From Circinella minor (lineage: Eukaryota; Mucoromycota; Mucoromycetes; Mucorales; Lichtheimiaceae): a DNA stretch of 64,000 bases. Location of the stretch: positions 62,001 to 126,000 of the forward strand of contig JAEPRB010000071.1 in assembly GCA_016758965.1 (NCBI GenBank), in the 5' to 3' direction. This document shows positions 22,296 to 34,904 of the stretch, piece by piece. Within the stretch, counting starts at the first letter, position 1, and every line of letters begins with the position of its first letter. The notes beneath the pieces are model-generated. The model searched no databases. It saw nothing but the letters and a program-made list of their open reading frames with translations, and had not been told where the DNA came from. The translations under genes and the position numbers were made by a program.

Positions 22296-25200
22296 TCAAT
22301 CATGACCATTACTTTGACTTTCATAAAATTCTACAATCTAGTAAACAAAAAGAAATGTTGATTAGTTATTATTGGTATTATTATTATTTAGCCTCGGGAA
22401 CATATTTTTTTTTAAAAAGTAAAATTAAAAAGACACAAACAAACCTGTTCATTGGTAGTACTATCTTCTGCTTCCTTGTCATCTCGAATTCTGATAAATC
22501 GTGGGAACCGTAAAGAAATCCCACGCGTTTCATCCACTAATCCAACACCAGCCATATAACGAGGACTAATACTTAAATCTGCACATTTTACTTCCCAAAC
22601 TACCTTAGGTTCAAACCAAACATCTGGTGCTTCTGGATTATCGCCAATTTGATAGTATCGAGGAACAGTGGGTATCGTGTAATTTTTGAGCGTTTCATAA
22701 AAGTCTTTTAAGTTTTCATCCGAAAACCCTGTTCCTAGCTTGCATACAGTTTGATAATCACCAGAATTAGGATCATAACATCCCAATAAAAATGATCCAT
22801 AGACGTTGGTACGTTTTCCCTTCCCCAAAAAGGCACCGACAACAACAAGATCCATGGAATCACCTACGCCACCCGTACCAAGATAGTCCTTTTTCACTTT
22901 GAGCCAATTGCGTGATCTTTTGGATGGTTCATAAGATGCTTCTTCACCATCATAAATTTTCACCATAAGGCCTTCACAGTTTTTCTTAATGGATACATCC
23001 AAAAAGGTTTGAATGTCTTCGATGTTGTCCGTATCCATATGTTGTGCAAAAAAGAATTCGTTTTCAGTTTCTTGAAATCCTTCTAATAATTTTTCTCGTC
23101 GTGTTCTCAGTGATTCTTGTAATAATGACTGAAATAAATTTGGGTAATTTTCAATAATAGTAATAAAGAGTGGGTCAGTAAGAGGAATGAAGAAGACGCG
23201 TCCAATAAGCAGGTACATCATTCAATTGAACTTATTTATATAGAGATATGTCCGGGGGGAAAGCATCATTACCTCGCCGTTCATATAAAGACAGTCAAAT
23301 GCAAATATAGCAACTTGAACTGTAATTTCTTCTTCTTTGACATCTTTACGTTTTCTGGTACTTAATACTTGGAATGGTAATATACATTTCTTTTCACGAT
23401 CCCAGGCAACAGCTTCACAATCGAGAATAAATGATGACGTGGTTGGTTTAATCCATTTTTTTAATTTTTCAACAACATCCGGGTAACGTATAGACATATC
23501 TTCAGAATTGCGACTGTAAATTTTGGTACTACCATCTGGTAATTTATGGATCTATTGTGTTGTTTTCATTTGATAAGAATATAAATTCAATAATATATAT
23601 ATATAATGATTATTACCTGCGCTCTTTCACCATCATATTTAAATTCACAAGTGAATGGATGTCCTTCAAATCGATCCAGCACTTCAGTTAAACTTTTGGT
23701 TGGATGTGCCAACATGGGTTTTAATGGAATTCCTATATTTTCATAATTTGGGATTAGTCAGTGTACAATAGAACAACTTTCTGTTAAATATCTGTTAATA
23801 ATAATTTATACCTGCTCTCATTTTACAACGTTCTTTTAGTTCATCTAATGGATGTTCCAACAGTGCGGGTAAAATCATATTATATGAAGGAAGTTGACTA
23901 TATTTATACGATTGGGATATGAATACTCTCATTATATACTTATTATAAATATGAAAATATGAATAAAAATAGTAAACTTACTTGTAAACAGATTTGACAA
24001 GATCAACAGCATATGTCAATTTTTGTTCCTTTTGTTCAGTCTTCATCTTTGCAGATTCTGGTTTGCTTAACACAATAGAATGTGCCAAAGCCGATAGCAC
24101 TGTTTGCTCAGCAAGACCAATTCTAAGTTTTCCTTCAAGTTGTCGAATTAAATATTTTGCTTCATTGTCTTCACATGCGACAAGTAATCCTTTGATATGC
24201 CCCACTTTATTTGCTTGTGCCTAAATAATAAATGTAATGTATCCACCTATTTGATTTAGTTTGGCTCTCTTTCGTCCTATCCCTCCTTACAACAGCTTTT
24301 AAACAAAATTACACACTCCATGTTCTAGAAAGGAAAATAATCAAACTTACAGAATTGCCTTTTACTTCTGCAATTTTTGTCAATGTCTTAAATACATGGG
24401 TTACTGTTAATCGTTTTGGCTTAAATAACGTACTCTGTGAACTCTTGCTATTCTATATCATTTCGGCACAAAATAAAATTTGGATATTTAGTAAGAAACA
24501 TTTTTTGTCATCCTCTTTTCCTGTCTTTGTTTTAACTTCAACACCACCACTGCCAAACACATACCTTAGCAACGGTACCAAGATCACCTGTTTTATGATA
24601 ATCTTTTTGAATCACTTTAAGGGTACGACCTGTGGATTCTGCAACGGCTTTCATTAATAAAGATTCACCAATGCCAAGTTCCAATCCTTCATAATCAGGA
24701 CATAACTATTGTGTATATATATAAAATTTTATAAAATAAATATTTTTTTTTTCGTTTGCGGTCCTTTTTATGCGGTTCCTTTTTCTTCTTCTTTTAGATA
24801 AATTCAATTCGATCATATTACCTTGTTAATACACATATATAGAGTACTTAATAAATCAGTTGGTTTCTTTTTGATGACTTCAACAAATAAGGTGACTAGA
24901 TATTCTGTAATTTCCAGTCGTTTTGTTGTTGCCTCACATGCTTCAAAAGTTTTACATAAAACGGAATATGGAACACTAAAAAATAACAATGTAATTCACT
25001 TAATATCGATTCATTTATGTATATATGAATACACACATGCATATAGGAAATATACAAAAATAAGTTTAGAAAATAAAAATAAAGACACTGTATACTTACT
25101 CATCTCCTTCTTTCCAAGTCATTCCCAGTTTTGATTTAGTATCAGCTGTTGAAAAACATGCCCTAATAAATACAATGTTACTTAATCCTGTTTGTTTCCA

Positions 25201-25862
25201 TAGAGATACCCCACAATTACTCAGTTCCACCAATTATATATTTTTTTTTTTTACATACATGACATGAGCAGCCGTCTTATCTTCTTGTTGTTCTCGATTC
25301 TGTTCTTTTTCCTGTTCTTCGGCTTCCTTGATCTCTTCGTCTTCTTCTTCTAGTTCTTCTTTTGGTTTTTTGGTTTCTTTAAGCTCTTCGTCTTTTTCTA
25401 GTTCTTCTTTTGTTTTTTCTTTATCAGCTTTAAACTTTTTATTGGTCTCGTCATTATCGTCTTTTTGATTAGCTGATTCAGGTCGTTTACGTTTGTCACC
25501 TACTATATATGTAAACACAATTTAGATTAGTTTATACAAATTATTTTATAGAAGCAAAAAGAAAAAAAAAACATCGTGCAATTGTTATGGCATACCTGCT
25601 GTTTCTGTTGCTTCAGTTTCTTTATCATTGCTGTTATCTTTTTTATCCTTTCTGTTGCCAAAGTAGCTTCGAATGTTGCCCGCCGTCTCCGCAGCTTTGT
25701 TACCACCATTCTTTTTTTCACCCAAAAAGTTACTACACGATAATGATATTAATAATAAAAAGTGTAAATATATAGATTTGCTCGAGTAAATTTATAGAAT
25801 TTCTCAATCCCTTTTTATATATATTACCCCAATGTTGTTTGTTTTCCTTTTTGTCCTGCCAT
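22296..25862 (-). CDS. LIG1: ATP-dependent DNA ligase I
   Basis: Thirteen exons, in transcript order: 25862-25828, 25732-25596, 25499-25259, 25162-25100, 24975-24822, 24705-24565, 24452-24351, 24220-23982, 23897-23812, 23732-23617, 23551-23273, 23128-22445 and 22337-22296; 772 residues. The N-terminus [15 protein letters not shown] carries a PCNA-binding box (Q8), followed by a Glu/Lys-rich disordered region. The DNA-binding domain includes [14 protein letters not shown]. The nucleotidyl-transferase motif is KYDGER with the AMP-accepting Lys431. Later motifs are [26 protein letters not shown] and [17 protein letters not shown]. The last exon encodes [13 protein letters not shown], matching the Cdc9-type C-terminus. 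It seals Okazaki fragments and repair nicks in the nucleus. The usual second F of the PIP box is Leu here. Confidence 0.95.
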
Positions 25863-26011
25863 TTATTTCTAACACGAAATTAATAAACTCAACAACAATA
25901 AAAAAAAAGAGAGAAGAAAAAAAAAACGCGAATTTATTACGCGCTGTAAATTCCATCTACAAATTTATTTCGCATCCCGAGTAAATAATATAAAGAAAGA
26001 GGGGGGAGGGA

Positions 26012-28011
26012 TTAATCCATAGCATCAGCCTGAGCTACCCAAACATTCTTTTCTGAATTTAAAGATTGTCTCTTCATATTATTTCTGTCATTATAATGTC
26101 TATTTTCATCCTTAATTTGATAACTATCAGGCCATGATTCTTTATGATGTCTTGAATATGTATTCGATTCAGGTGTCATTATCCAATTTTCAAAATCACT
26201 ATCAAATCTTGGTTCACGGTCTGGAATACCTTGATCTTCTTCAGGATGTTTTTTGTGATGTACAACATGATACTTGTTCTTTTCTTGCTTATTTTTCTGT
26301 TTTCTGCTTTTATTAGTTGCTGGTGCCTTTTGCTGATGTGGCATTGTGTCATATAATGAAATAGATGGGTTTCGTTCGACACTAGTAGTTGATGGTGCAT
26401 GAGGTACTGACAAAGGTGGTACTTTAACTCGACCACTTTCTGGATCACATTCAAACCATTCTTCTTCTTCACCTTCCACTCCCACTCTTCCGTGATGTCC
26501 TTTGTTGCTACTTTCATCCGTATCGGTCATGCTACGACGAGCCACTTTAGCATATGATTCAGTAGGCCATTGTTCAATAGATCCAGAACGTCCTGGAATA
26601 ATTTCGGCATGATGGACAGGTTGTTTCCCGGTTGGCAATGACTCGTTATGCAAACGTATATTGGGTTGCTGAAGGAATTCACGGCGATAAGGTGGTGTTG
26701 ATGCTGGTAGTTGATATGATCCACTATTTTTCCTTTTTAAAGAAGAAGCTGAAGATGCCAAACCTTTCTTCGTAGCTTGCTTCTCTTCTTTTTTGACATC
26801 GTTATTCTTTAATTTATCATTGTTTGTGGTTTCCTTTTCCATTGATTTCGTTGGTGATGGTGATGATGTTGTTGACGAAAATGGAGTTGTGGTGGTCACG
26901 GCTGCCGCTGCTGCTGAAAAACTCCAAAGCTTAAAACTACCTTGAATATCATCATATGCTTGATCAGACCCTTGTACTTCAACATCTGGTTGTGTACCCC
27001 ATTCATCGGGTTTTTTAGATGATCGATTAAATAAAAATGAAAAAGCGCGTTCTGTCCATGACAAACGACGTGAATTATATTGTTGCTGCTCTCCAGATGG
27101 AGGTAATAACTGGAGCGCTTGGTGGTTATCTTTTTGTTGCTCTTGTTGTTGTTCTTGATGCTCCACTTGATTACTGGTCGGATGTGTAGTAAATAACTCG
27201 GCAAAAGAAGGCCATGACCCATGTGGCTTGAATGATCCTGGTTTTTTTTGTTGATGTGGACTCTCATCATTTAATGGAATTTCCTCATTTGAATCAGTTT
27301 CTTCTTTTTGTTGTAGCATCTTCTTATTCTTAGATTCATTAAATCGGGACTCTTCTGATTGTCCCATACTCTCCTTTTGTTGAGCTTTGTCATCAGGATA
27401 TGCTGTCTCATCCATACCCGTGCTCCAAGCATTTAATGCGTCTGATAATTTATCAATTAATGCGTCTGCATTCGATGATGATCTTCGAAGCACTTTATAT
27501 ACGTATAAACATTATTATGTTTTGTCATCAGTTTCATGCCATATTTTAATACATAATTATCAATGGACACCATCAAATAAAGGACATAAGTTTTTTAAAA
27601 AAAATAATACGTACTATTTTGACTGGCTACTTCGATTCTTTCAACAAACGATTTACGATGAGATTCTGGCCCCATACTAGGTCTACTTAAAAATATAGGT
27701 CGTTGTAGCTTTTGTTGTTGATCTTCTTTATCTTCGGCATTTTTTCCTTTCCAACGTCGTTCGATTATTTCTGCAATAGCTCTTCCCCTGTTATGATTTT
27801 TATTACTGTTACCACCTACACTTTGAGACTCATCACCTATAATACTTCCTTGACGACGTTCCCGATATGGATCATGCGTTATTTCATGTTCATCGTAATG
27901 TCGACGTGTTGGCTCTTGTCTAGGACTATCTTGTGGACTATAATTAGATAATTGTGTAAAATCGTTTTCCCGGTCACGACTAAAATCGTCGTCGTCAGCC
28001 GAACGTTCCAT
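26012..28011 (-). CDS. Uncharacterised low-complexity protein
   Basis: Two exons, 28011-27615 and 27492-26012, joined by a GTACGT donor, give 625 residues. I recognise no domain. The protein is hydrophilic and probably mostly disordered: charged N-terminus (MERSADDDDFSRDREND), a short conserved-looking stretch RAIAEIIERRWKGKN, a Gln-rich region, Ser/Thr/Pro-rich blocks and a basic Lys/Gln-rich patch before the C-terminus. There is no signal peptide or membrane helix. Many Ser/Pro sites suggest phosphorylation. It lies head-to-tail upstream of LIG1 (149 bp between its stop codon and the LIG1 start codon) and divergent from the stress-protein gene. The long open frame on one strand and the phase-consistent splice support a real gene; function unknown. 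Confidence 0.75.
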
Positions 28012-28844
28012 TATAACATATAAATTGATATGAAGAGCTTTAAAAAGAAAAATAAAAAGATGTACACTACGTACATGCTTTTTGATCTTTTTTTTTTTAT
28101 GCCAGAAAATTTTTTTTCTTTCATGCAAAAATATATTAAAAAATAACCCCTACACATATTCGAAATAGTAAAAGTAATAATAAAGTCAAGGGAGCACATA
28201 TTTTTCATCGTGAAAGCTAAGGTTCTTCGATTTTTATTTTCCATGACAACAAGTAGTAACTAACGTACAAAATTTATGAAATAAACCTTTCGATTTTTTT
28301 CTTTTGAACCATACGTACGGGTGAAATATTTAACGTAGATAAGCTCATCTTGTTTGTGTGTGTTCATGAGTGTACGTATTATAATGTGCATGGCTATTTT
28401 CAGACGGAACCTATTTTTTTTCTCTTTATATCCATCATCTCCCTTGATAATTTTTATATATATTTTTTTTATTCCTACCATACCACATTATAACAACAAA
28501 CTTATAATAAACACATTTAAACAATATGTGTATGGAACCTTTTGAAATTTTATTTTGGTGGGGATCACGCGAGATTTTTTTTTTCATTTGCGCTTTACAC
28601 CGGGGGTTATTTATCCTATTTACTCTTGAATATTTTACCGAGTTTCACTTTTTGTTTTTTGAAAGAAAAAAATCACGCATAGTATACATATAAAAAACTT
28701 ATATATATATACCCTGGTTGTTTTTATTTTTTTTCTCGTATTTTCATCGCTTTCTATTTTATTCTTCTTATTTAAATAATTGTTATACATATATACATAT
28801 AATATACATTTTCATACACGTACATATACATATACGTTTATAGC
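28012..28844. other. Divergent promoter region
   Basis: 833-bp AT-rich spacer between the start codons of the disordered-protein gene (minus) and the stress-protein gene (plus). No frame is convincing. Long T runs lie at 28720-28750. Confidence 0.5.
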
Positions 28845-29810
28845 ATGGCATCAACTAAACCAGCAAACGCAGAAAAAGACAATTTTTTGGCACTTCCAAA
28901 CGAATTTTTACCCAAACCCCGTCATCAACCAGCGGGAACAGTTCAGTCCGGACGTCTCATTGTAGTTGCTTATGACCAAACGCGTGCAAGCGATGCTTTA
29001 TTAGATAAAACAATTCGCACAGGTTTATTACAGCCAGATGATGATATTCGTTTGGTTCATATTTTACCACAACAAGATTTAATTAGTACCTTTACTCAAT
29101 CTACACTAGGAGCTGGCTTAGAAAGTGCCTATGATATACAGCCCACAAATACGGCTGAACATGATGAACAAATATTGATAGAAGAAAAAGAAGATATGTT
29201 ATTGGCTGTGGCAAAAGTTTTAAAAAATAATTCGGTAAATAATAATTATTATGCAGCGGGCATTTTATTTTTTTTACATGCATGCATAAACCCAATTCAT
29301 TCCACTTATACTATGTGTAATTTTTTTTATACCATTATGATTATTAGTTCCAACATGTTAAAGTCGAGGTTATTCAAGGTGACCGTAAAGAATCTTTACG
29401 GGATTATTGTCAGAGTGTTAACCCCACATTTATGATGACTGGATCACGTGGTTTTGGCAAAATAAAAAGGCAAGTAAATAACAACTAAATATTGTAATAA
29501 CAATGATAAGGAGATTTATTTATTTGTTAATTTAATTGTTCGTTTGTTTATAGTGCTATGCTTGGATCCGTATCAGATTTTCTGGCCAAACATTGTCCAT
29601 GTCCTGTCATGATTATCAAGGTATCTGAAAAAGAGATTGAGGCGCGTAATACTATGGCTGAAAAGAAAAAGCATGTTTTTTCTAATTTTCTTGGTAAGTT
29701 TTTCTTGTATCTAAATTAACACGTGACAATATATATATATATACATATATATACTATATTGATTGCTTAAACTGATTAAAATAAAAATGAATATTGTAGG
29801 CAACAAGTAA
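28845..29810 (+). CDS. Universal stress protein (UspA)-like protein
   Basis: Exons 28845-29234, 29348-29469, 29554-29693 and 29800-29810 give 220 residues. The Usp fold is shown by RLIVVAYDQTRASDALLDK (first strand and helix), DIRLVHILP, the strand VKVEVIQGD, and the nucleotide-binding segment TGSRGFGKIKSAMLGSVS followed by CPCPVMIIK. A central acidic insert (EHDEQILIEEKEDM) lies before the third strand. The Gx2Gx9G(S/T) motif suggests ATP binding. Usp proteins act in general stress tolerance; the fungal role is unclear. Intron 2 appears to use a GC donor (AAAAG/GCAAGT), because splicing there restores the conserved SAMLGSVS. The last coding exon adds only three residues after a split Gly codon. 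Confidence 0.88.
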
Positions 29811-30181
29811 ATCATAGCTCAGCTATTATTATCAATTATTATTATTTATATTATTACTATTATTTGTACGTTGTATAAGGTTTTTTTTAATCATCTCATA
29901 ATTAGGAATAAAAAAAAAAGAAGTTATTTACATTGAAATATAAAAATGGCAAGTGCGGGGGAGGGAGTAGAGAAAAAAGAATGAATGAAAATAATAATGA
30001 TAGAGAAGAAATTGTTTTAAAAAAGGGTTGATTTGGTATACAAAATATATATCATTTAAGAAAGAGTGAGAAAAAAAGAACATAATAGTAATAGTATAAT
30101 GTTTTTTTTAAAAATAATAATAATAATATATAAATATATAAGTTATATATAATTTAATAGTAATAATGGTAATGATAGTTA
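29811..30181. other. Convergent AT-rich spacer
   Basis: Between the converging stress-protein and PAK genes. It contains AATAAT-type short repeats and likely polyadenylation signals. No gene seen. Confidence 0.5.
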
Positions 30182-33072
30182 TTATGATTCATGTGCTTTA
30201 CGGATATCACGACTTGCTTTGATCAAAGGAATTAATGATCGCATTGGTTCAGCCTTGTTCAAAAATGGATGTTGTAATAAAGTTTCTGCATCTGGTCTGG
30301 TTCGACTATCCACTTGTAAAGTTTGCCTTAAAAAGTCCGTTAATACCTCTGATAATGCTTCTGGATGTTGTAGTTTTGGTGTCCCATTTGTTGCTATTAA
30401 ATAGAGAGCTCGTAATGGATTTTCATGCAAATAAGGTGGTTCTCCTTCAATCATTTCGATCACCATAATACCCAATGACCAGATATCTATTCGGGGACCA
30501 TATTCTTTTCTTGTTACTACTTCAGGTGCCATCCAGTACGGTGTACCAACCATGGTTGTTCTCATTTCTTCATCATTTAATCGTGCACAAAATCCGAAAT
30601 CTGTCAACTTTACTTGCCCATTTAAGCCCAGCAAGACGTTATCAGATTTGATGTCGCGATGAATAATATCCAAATGATGTAAATGATGAATTCCTTCCAA
30701 TGCTCCATAGCACACAGTAGCAATCTGTGCTTCAGTCATCATGTTAGTTGTTACAACGTCCGTTAATGATCCACCTTCCATATATTCCATAACAACCCAT
30801 AACTCTCCTGTCACCAAAAATGAATCAATAAAATTGACAATATTTCGATGCTGTGCTTCACGCATAACCAAAATTTCGTTAATAATAAGTTCTTTTTTCG
30901 GTTGCTGGGCAAGGTTCATTTGCTTAATGGCAACAGATATATTTGTATCAACAGATTGAGCTGTATATACCCCACCAGATGCACTAAATAAAAAATAATG
31001 AGGATATTTATGTAAATATGTTTTTATATATAGTAACATCTTGTCTTCCATCCATAATAAAGCCGACATAATAATGATATCATAAGAACTCACCCTTGTC
31101 CAATTTTAACCATATTCCGATAAAGTTTAGTAGGATCGGCATCTGTGCAGATGGCCCGTAACTCTGCCAAAATTTCGGCATCTCTTGCAGCATCCTTTTG
31201 ACGCTTTTGTTCCCGTCGACGTACACGTGGCTCTGGAGGTGGCCCTGTGTCCATGGCTGGATCCAGTGGTGCAGCGACTGGTGAGATATATACGTCTGCA
31301 TTATTATTGATGGTATTGTTATTACTATTACTATTACTAGATATGTCTAATTGTGATTTTCTCTCATTAGTTATCTTTGGTTTATTGGCTAATTTTGGTC
31401 GTGGCGGTGCTACAGGCGCTTGTTGTTGCTGTGGAATAGATGTTATATTGGCATCATTAGTACTGGTAGATGAGGTTGATGATGATCCAGAAGGCATAGG
31501 AGATTGTGGCGTTGCGGTAGTAGTGGTCGTGGTCGTAGTGGTATTACTTCTTGATGGTTTATATGTTGGTTTTGTTGATAATGGAGGTTTTGGTGGTGGT
31601 TTACTATTAATTGGAATTGTTGGACGAGATTTATTCTCAAATTGATGTAATCGCTCTGCAATACTAACAGGGGGTGTTGATATTTCTTCATTTTCTTCTA
31701 TTAAAATTATCCAACACATTATATATATATGTGTTTATTATAAAGTTACATTATTATTTTTATTTCCCCACACGCACATCCGAATATAGTAATAAATAAA
31801 TAATAATAATCTTACGTTCAGGAGGAGAAGGTGGTCGAGGTGGTCGAGCAGGAATCGTAGGTGGCGAAGGACGTGCAGGTAATTCAGGCTTAGCATTTTG
31901 TTGCTGCTGCTGCTTATCATCATTATCCTCTGCTACTGAATCCACAACGACAAGTCTTGGTCTGGATCTTTGAGGTAACGGTGGTGGTGTAATGCGTTTC
32001 ACAACCTCACTTGAAAAATGCCTTGGATGAGCATTACAGAACTTTTCCCATACCCCATCTTCGGTCTGTTCACGCGTTTCCTTATAAAATCCAATGACAT
32101 CCAAGACCGCTTGTGGATTGGCTTGCTGCTCTCTTTTCGATATACCACTTTGTTGTAATAGAACTTGCCATTCGCGTGGTAAACCCGTAAATTCTCCTGT
32201 CTGTGCGTTGAATCCAACGTGTGTGACATGAATTAGATTATATGGCGAAGAAATTTTCGCTCTTTCTGAAGTCGTTGATGATGTTGACGATGTACTTCCT
32301 GAACCCCAAAGATCTAAATTTGCAGATTTTTAATTCATGGCATCAGTTTTATGTTTTCTATCCATCATCATATTCAGTCCAACCATCGAAGTTTCTTTAT
32401 TTATTTCTACTCGTTCTAGCTTTCCTTTTCATCCTCTTCTTGTTCTATATACTTACCACTGACGCTTCCGACGACTCGATCCAGAACACCTTTAAGAGCA
32501 GACGTGGTGGTTCCAACATGAGTAATGATGCCATTTCCGTTCATACCATGTTTACCGGTACTTCCTCCTCCTGTTGATGTCGGTGTTATCGCTGTCATTA
32601 CGGTTTGTAATTCTGGTTGATCAGTAGTACCACCACCAGGTACTTTATTCAATGACCGTAAAGTTGCAGGATTAGGCCGTGGTGGTGGTATAGGAGGATT
32701 ATCTACTGTCATGGGTCTTGTTGATTGCTGCTGTTGTTGTACTGATTGTGGTGGTAGTGGTGGTGGTGATGGAGGTTTCGTTTGTTGTTGCTGTTGTTGT
32801 TGGTCAGTTATAGAATTAGGTCGTATAAAAGAAGTTTTTAATTCGTGGTCTCGTAATGAGGATGGTTTGGGTTTTGGTGGTAATGGTGGCACATGTTTTT
32901 TCGGTCCCTGGAATGAAGTTGTTGGTTTTGGTTTGGGTCGAGTAAGTTGTGGTGGTGGTGTTGTAACTACAGGAGGACTTGTTGTTGAGGGCGTTTCATT
33001 TTCGGATTTGCTATTAAACAATTTGATATTGGCAGAAACAATACCAGACGCCGAGGAAGAAGGTGATGACAT
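30182..33072 (-). CDS. p21-activated protein kinase (PAK/Ste20 family)
   Basis: Exons in transcript order 33072-32457, 32313-31816, 31697-31094 and 30983-30182 give 839 residues. Residues 1-205 are Pro/Ser/Gln-rich with several PPLPP/PPRP-type SH3-binding motifs. The CRIB motif [15 protein letters not shown] starts at 226 and is followed by the rest of the p21-binding domain ([18 protein letters not shown]). Another Pro/Thr-rich linker leads to the kinase domain: GQGASGGV at 571-578, Lys593, HRDIKSDN with catalytic Asp683, DFG at 701-703, activation loop [15 protein letters not shown]. It is activated by GTP-bound Cdc42/Rac and acts in polarity, mating and MAPK signalling. No pleckstrin-homology domain is seen, so it is Ste20-like rather than Cla4-like. 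The first in-frame ATG is 33072. Confidence 0.95.
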
Positions 33073-34904
33073 TGTAGTGTTGGTCCAAATGCATTGGCCC
33101 AAAGTTATTTGATTGTTGTTATTATTATTGTTATTGGTATAAAGGAAAAAGAGAAAGGAGAGGAATTTCTATTTAAGGTCGATCGCTTTTTATTTTATTT
33201 TAAAGCTGAGTATGTTTACAGTCCTGGCAAAATACCCGTAAAAATTCAGGTCAAGAATTAATATGGTGAACAAAAAGAGCTTTACAAAAAAGTATGGCTT
33301 ATTACCTCATTTTTTTTTTATTAACAGTACAACAATAACTCTCCAAAATTTGATTATCATCTATTATTATGTCATTGGTCCTATCATTTTGTACATACCG
33401 TAGCAATTATTATAGTTACATTGTTGTCTGTGAAAGGTTTTAAGTCAATGTGAAACAGCCCCACGGGAACAGCTTATCTGTTATTTTTTTCCCTATTTTG
33501 TACTTGACATCAATAACACATTAAAAGAAGGAAAAATATATAAAAATATACCAATATAATAGTCCTTTAATAGGTTCGAGCGACTTGGCATTTTTGTTAA
33601 AAACAAGTAATAATTTGCTTGGCAACTATAATCTGGATCTGAATAATACATTTACAATCATTGTTCCTATGATACAGTTATTATATGAGTAGACTGCGCG
33701 CCATCAAAACAATATACAACAGATTTTTTTCTTGGAATCCAAATATTAAAATGATAGCAGACTAATAACCAATACAGTATGACTCAATTTACCAAGCCAA
33801 AAACCGCCCAATACCTACTGGTATTGTAAATTCTGGTAATCGTTAAATATAGTAAGTATATATTACTAGTATGATAAGATACGTAGAAGAAGAAGAAAAT
33901 CAATTTAAGGGTGTTTCTACGAACACTTTGATTCCAGCCTTAGAGATACTTTAGTTTTACTCCAGTCAGCTTGCTTTCGAAGCATTCATATATTATCTTC
34001 GAACTTTCAAGTTCGTTTAACTTCAAGTTCGCCTAGCACATGATAATCATGGTTCAATTTTAATTAACTTGTCAACAATGGCTCATGTATTCCCTATTGC
34101 TCAATATAAAGTATATCGATAGATGGGTCTATATATTGTGCACTCCTTTATATGAAATAGAATAAAAACTATATTTCTTTTGATTAATATTACGTAGCAC
34201 ATACGCGATGTAGAGAACTGAAATATTTATTTTATGAAGAATCGGTGTATTATTATCCATGATACGTATAATCGTTTTGGAAAAGAAAAAGCAAAAGATA
34301 TTATGTTCAAACGTTGTTATGTAAAGAGTTGTTTGAGTATGGATAAAAAAAGACTTTTTTGAATCATGAACTAAATCATGAAATGCTTGAACAGAAGAGT
34401 ATAAAACTTGTTATTATTTAATCGAACAAAAGTTTTTATTTTATTTTTTGCAATTGGCGATATTCTCATAACCCCATCGTGCTACAATCGACTCACAGTA
34501 TTCTTGAATGATTAGTGTAACGTATTTATTAACTAGCATATCACATTGGCCCTTTGACAACCTTAATAGTTTCTACGTACAATAATGCTGTCATAAGAAA
34601 GTGAGAAAATAAAGCATCTCTTCTCTTGAAATCATATACACAAGTTCTTACCCTGTTATTCACGGGGATCAACACATTGAAAGGGTTATTCAAGTGTCTA
34701 TGTATTCAATGTAGTAGAGATATTAATTCATAGCTTCTGGCTTCAAGCCCCTTCCTATGCATTAAAGTAAGTACAAGTTACGGCATAATACAATAGTCTT
34801 TTTTTTTTTTGCGGAGTCCATTACTTGTCAGTTCGAATTTCGCGTGTTCCTTTTCATTCTCAAACTTTTTCTTTTTACTCACTTTCAATTTATATAAAAA
34901 AAAA
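33073..34904. other. 1.8-kb divergent intergenic region
   Basis: Lies between the PAK gene (minus) and KH-2H gene 1 (plus). No gene seen. Small hairpins occur near 33995-34035, where GAACTT and AAGTTC are separated by two bases and AAGTTCG words repeat. The in-frame extension from 34809 to the ATG of the next gene has only a TTG start. Confidence 0.5.

Noticed and set aside
22412..22444. Read-through end of the DNA ligase frame (after NEQ)
   Set aside because: A GTTTGT donor and a TAG acceptor lead to an exon encoding IVEFYESQ, the conserved ligase ending.
31247..31645. Open frame antisense to the PAK linker, rich in Gly/Val/Leu/Cys
   Set aside because: It mirrors the Pro/Thr/Ser-rich linker codons of the kinase gene; the sense strand has splice sites and kinase motifs.
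32711..33112. Cys/Gly-rich frame antisense to PAK exon 1
   Set aside because: Produced by Gln and Pro codon runs on the coding strand (TGT/TGC and GGT/GGA in antisense).
34809..34904. N-terminal extension of KH-2H gene 1
   Set aside because: It begins with TTG, contains no ATG and looks like a T-rich 5' leader; the first ATG is at 34905.
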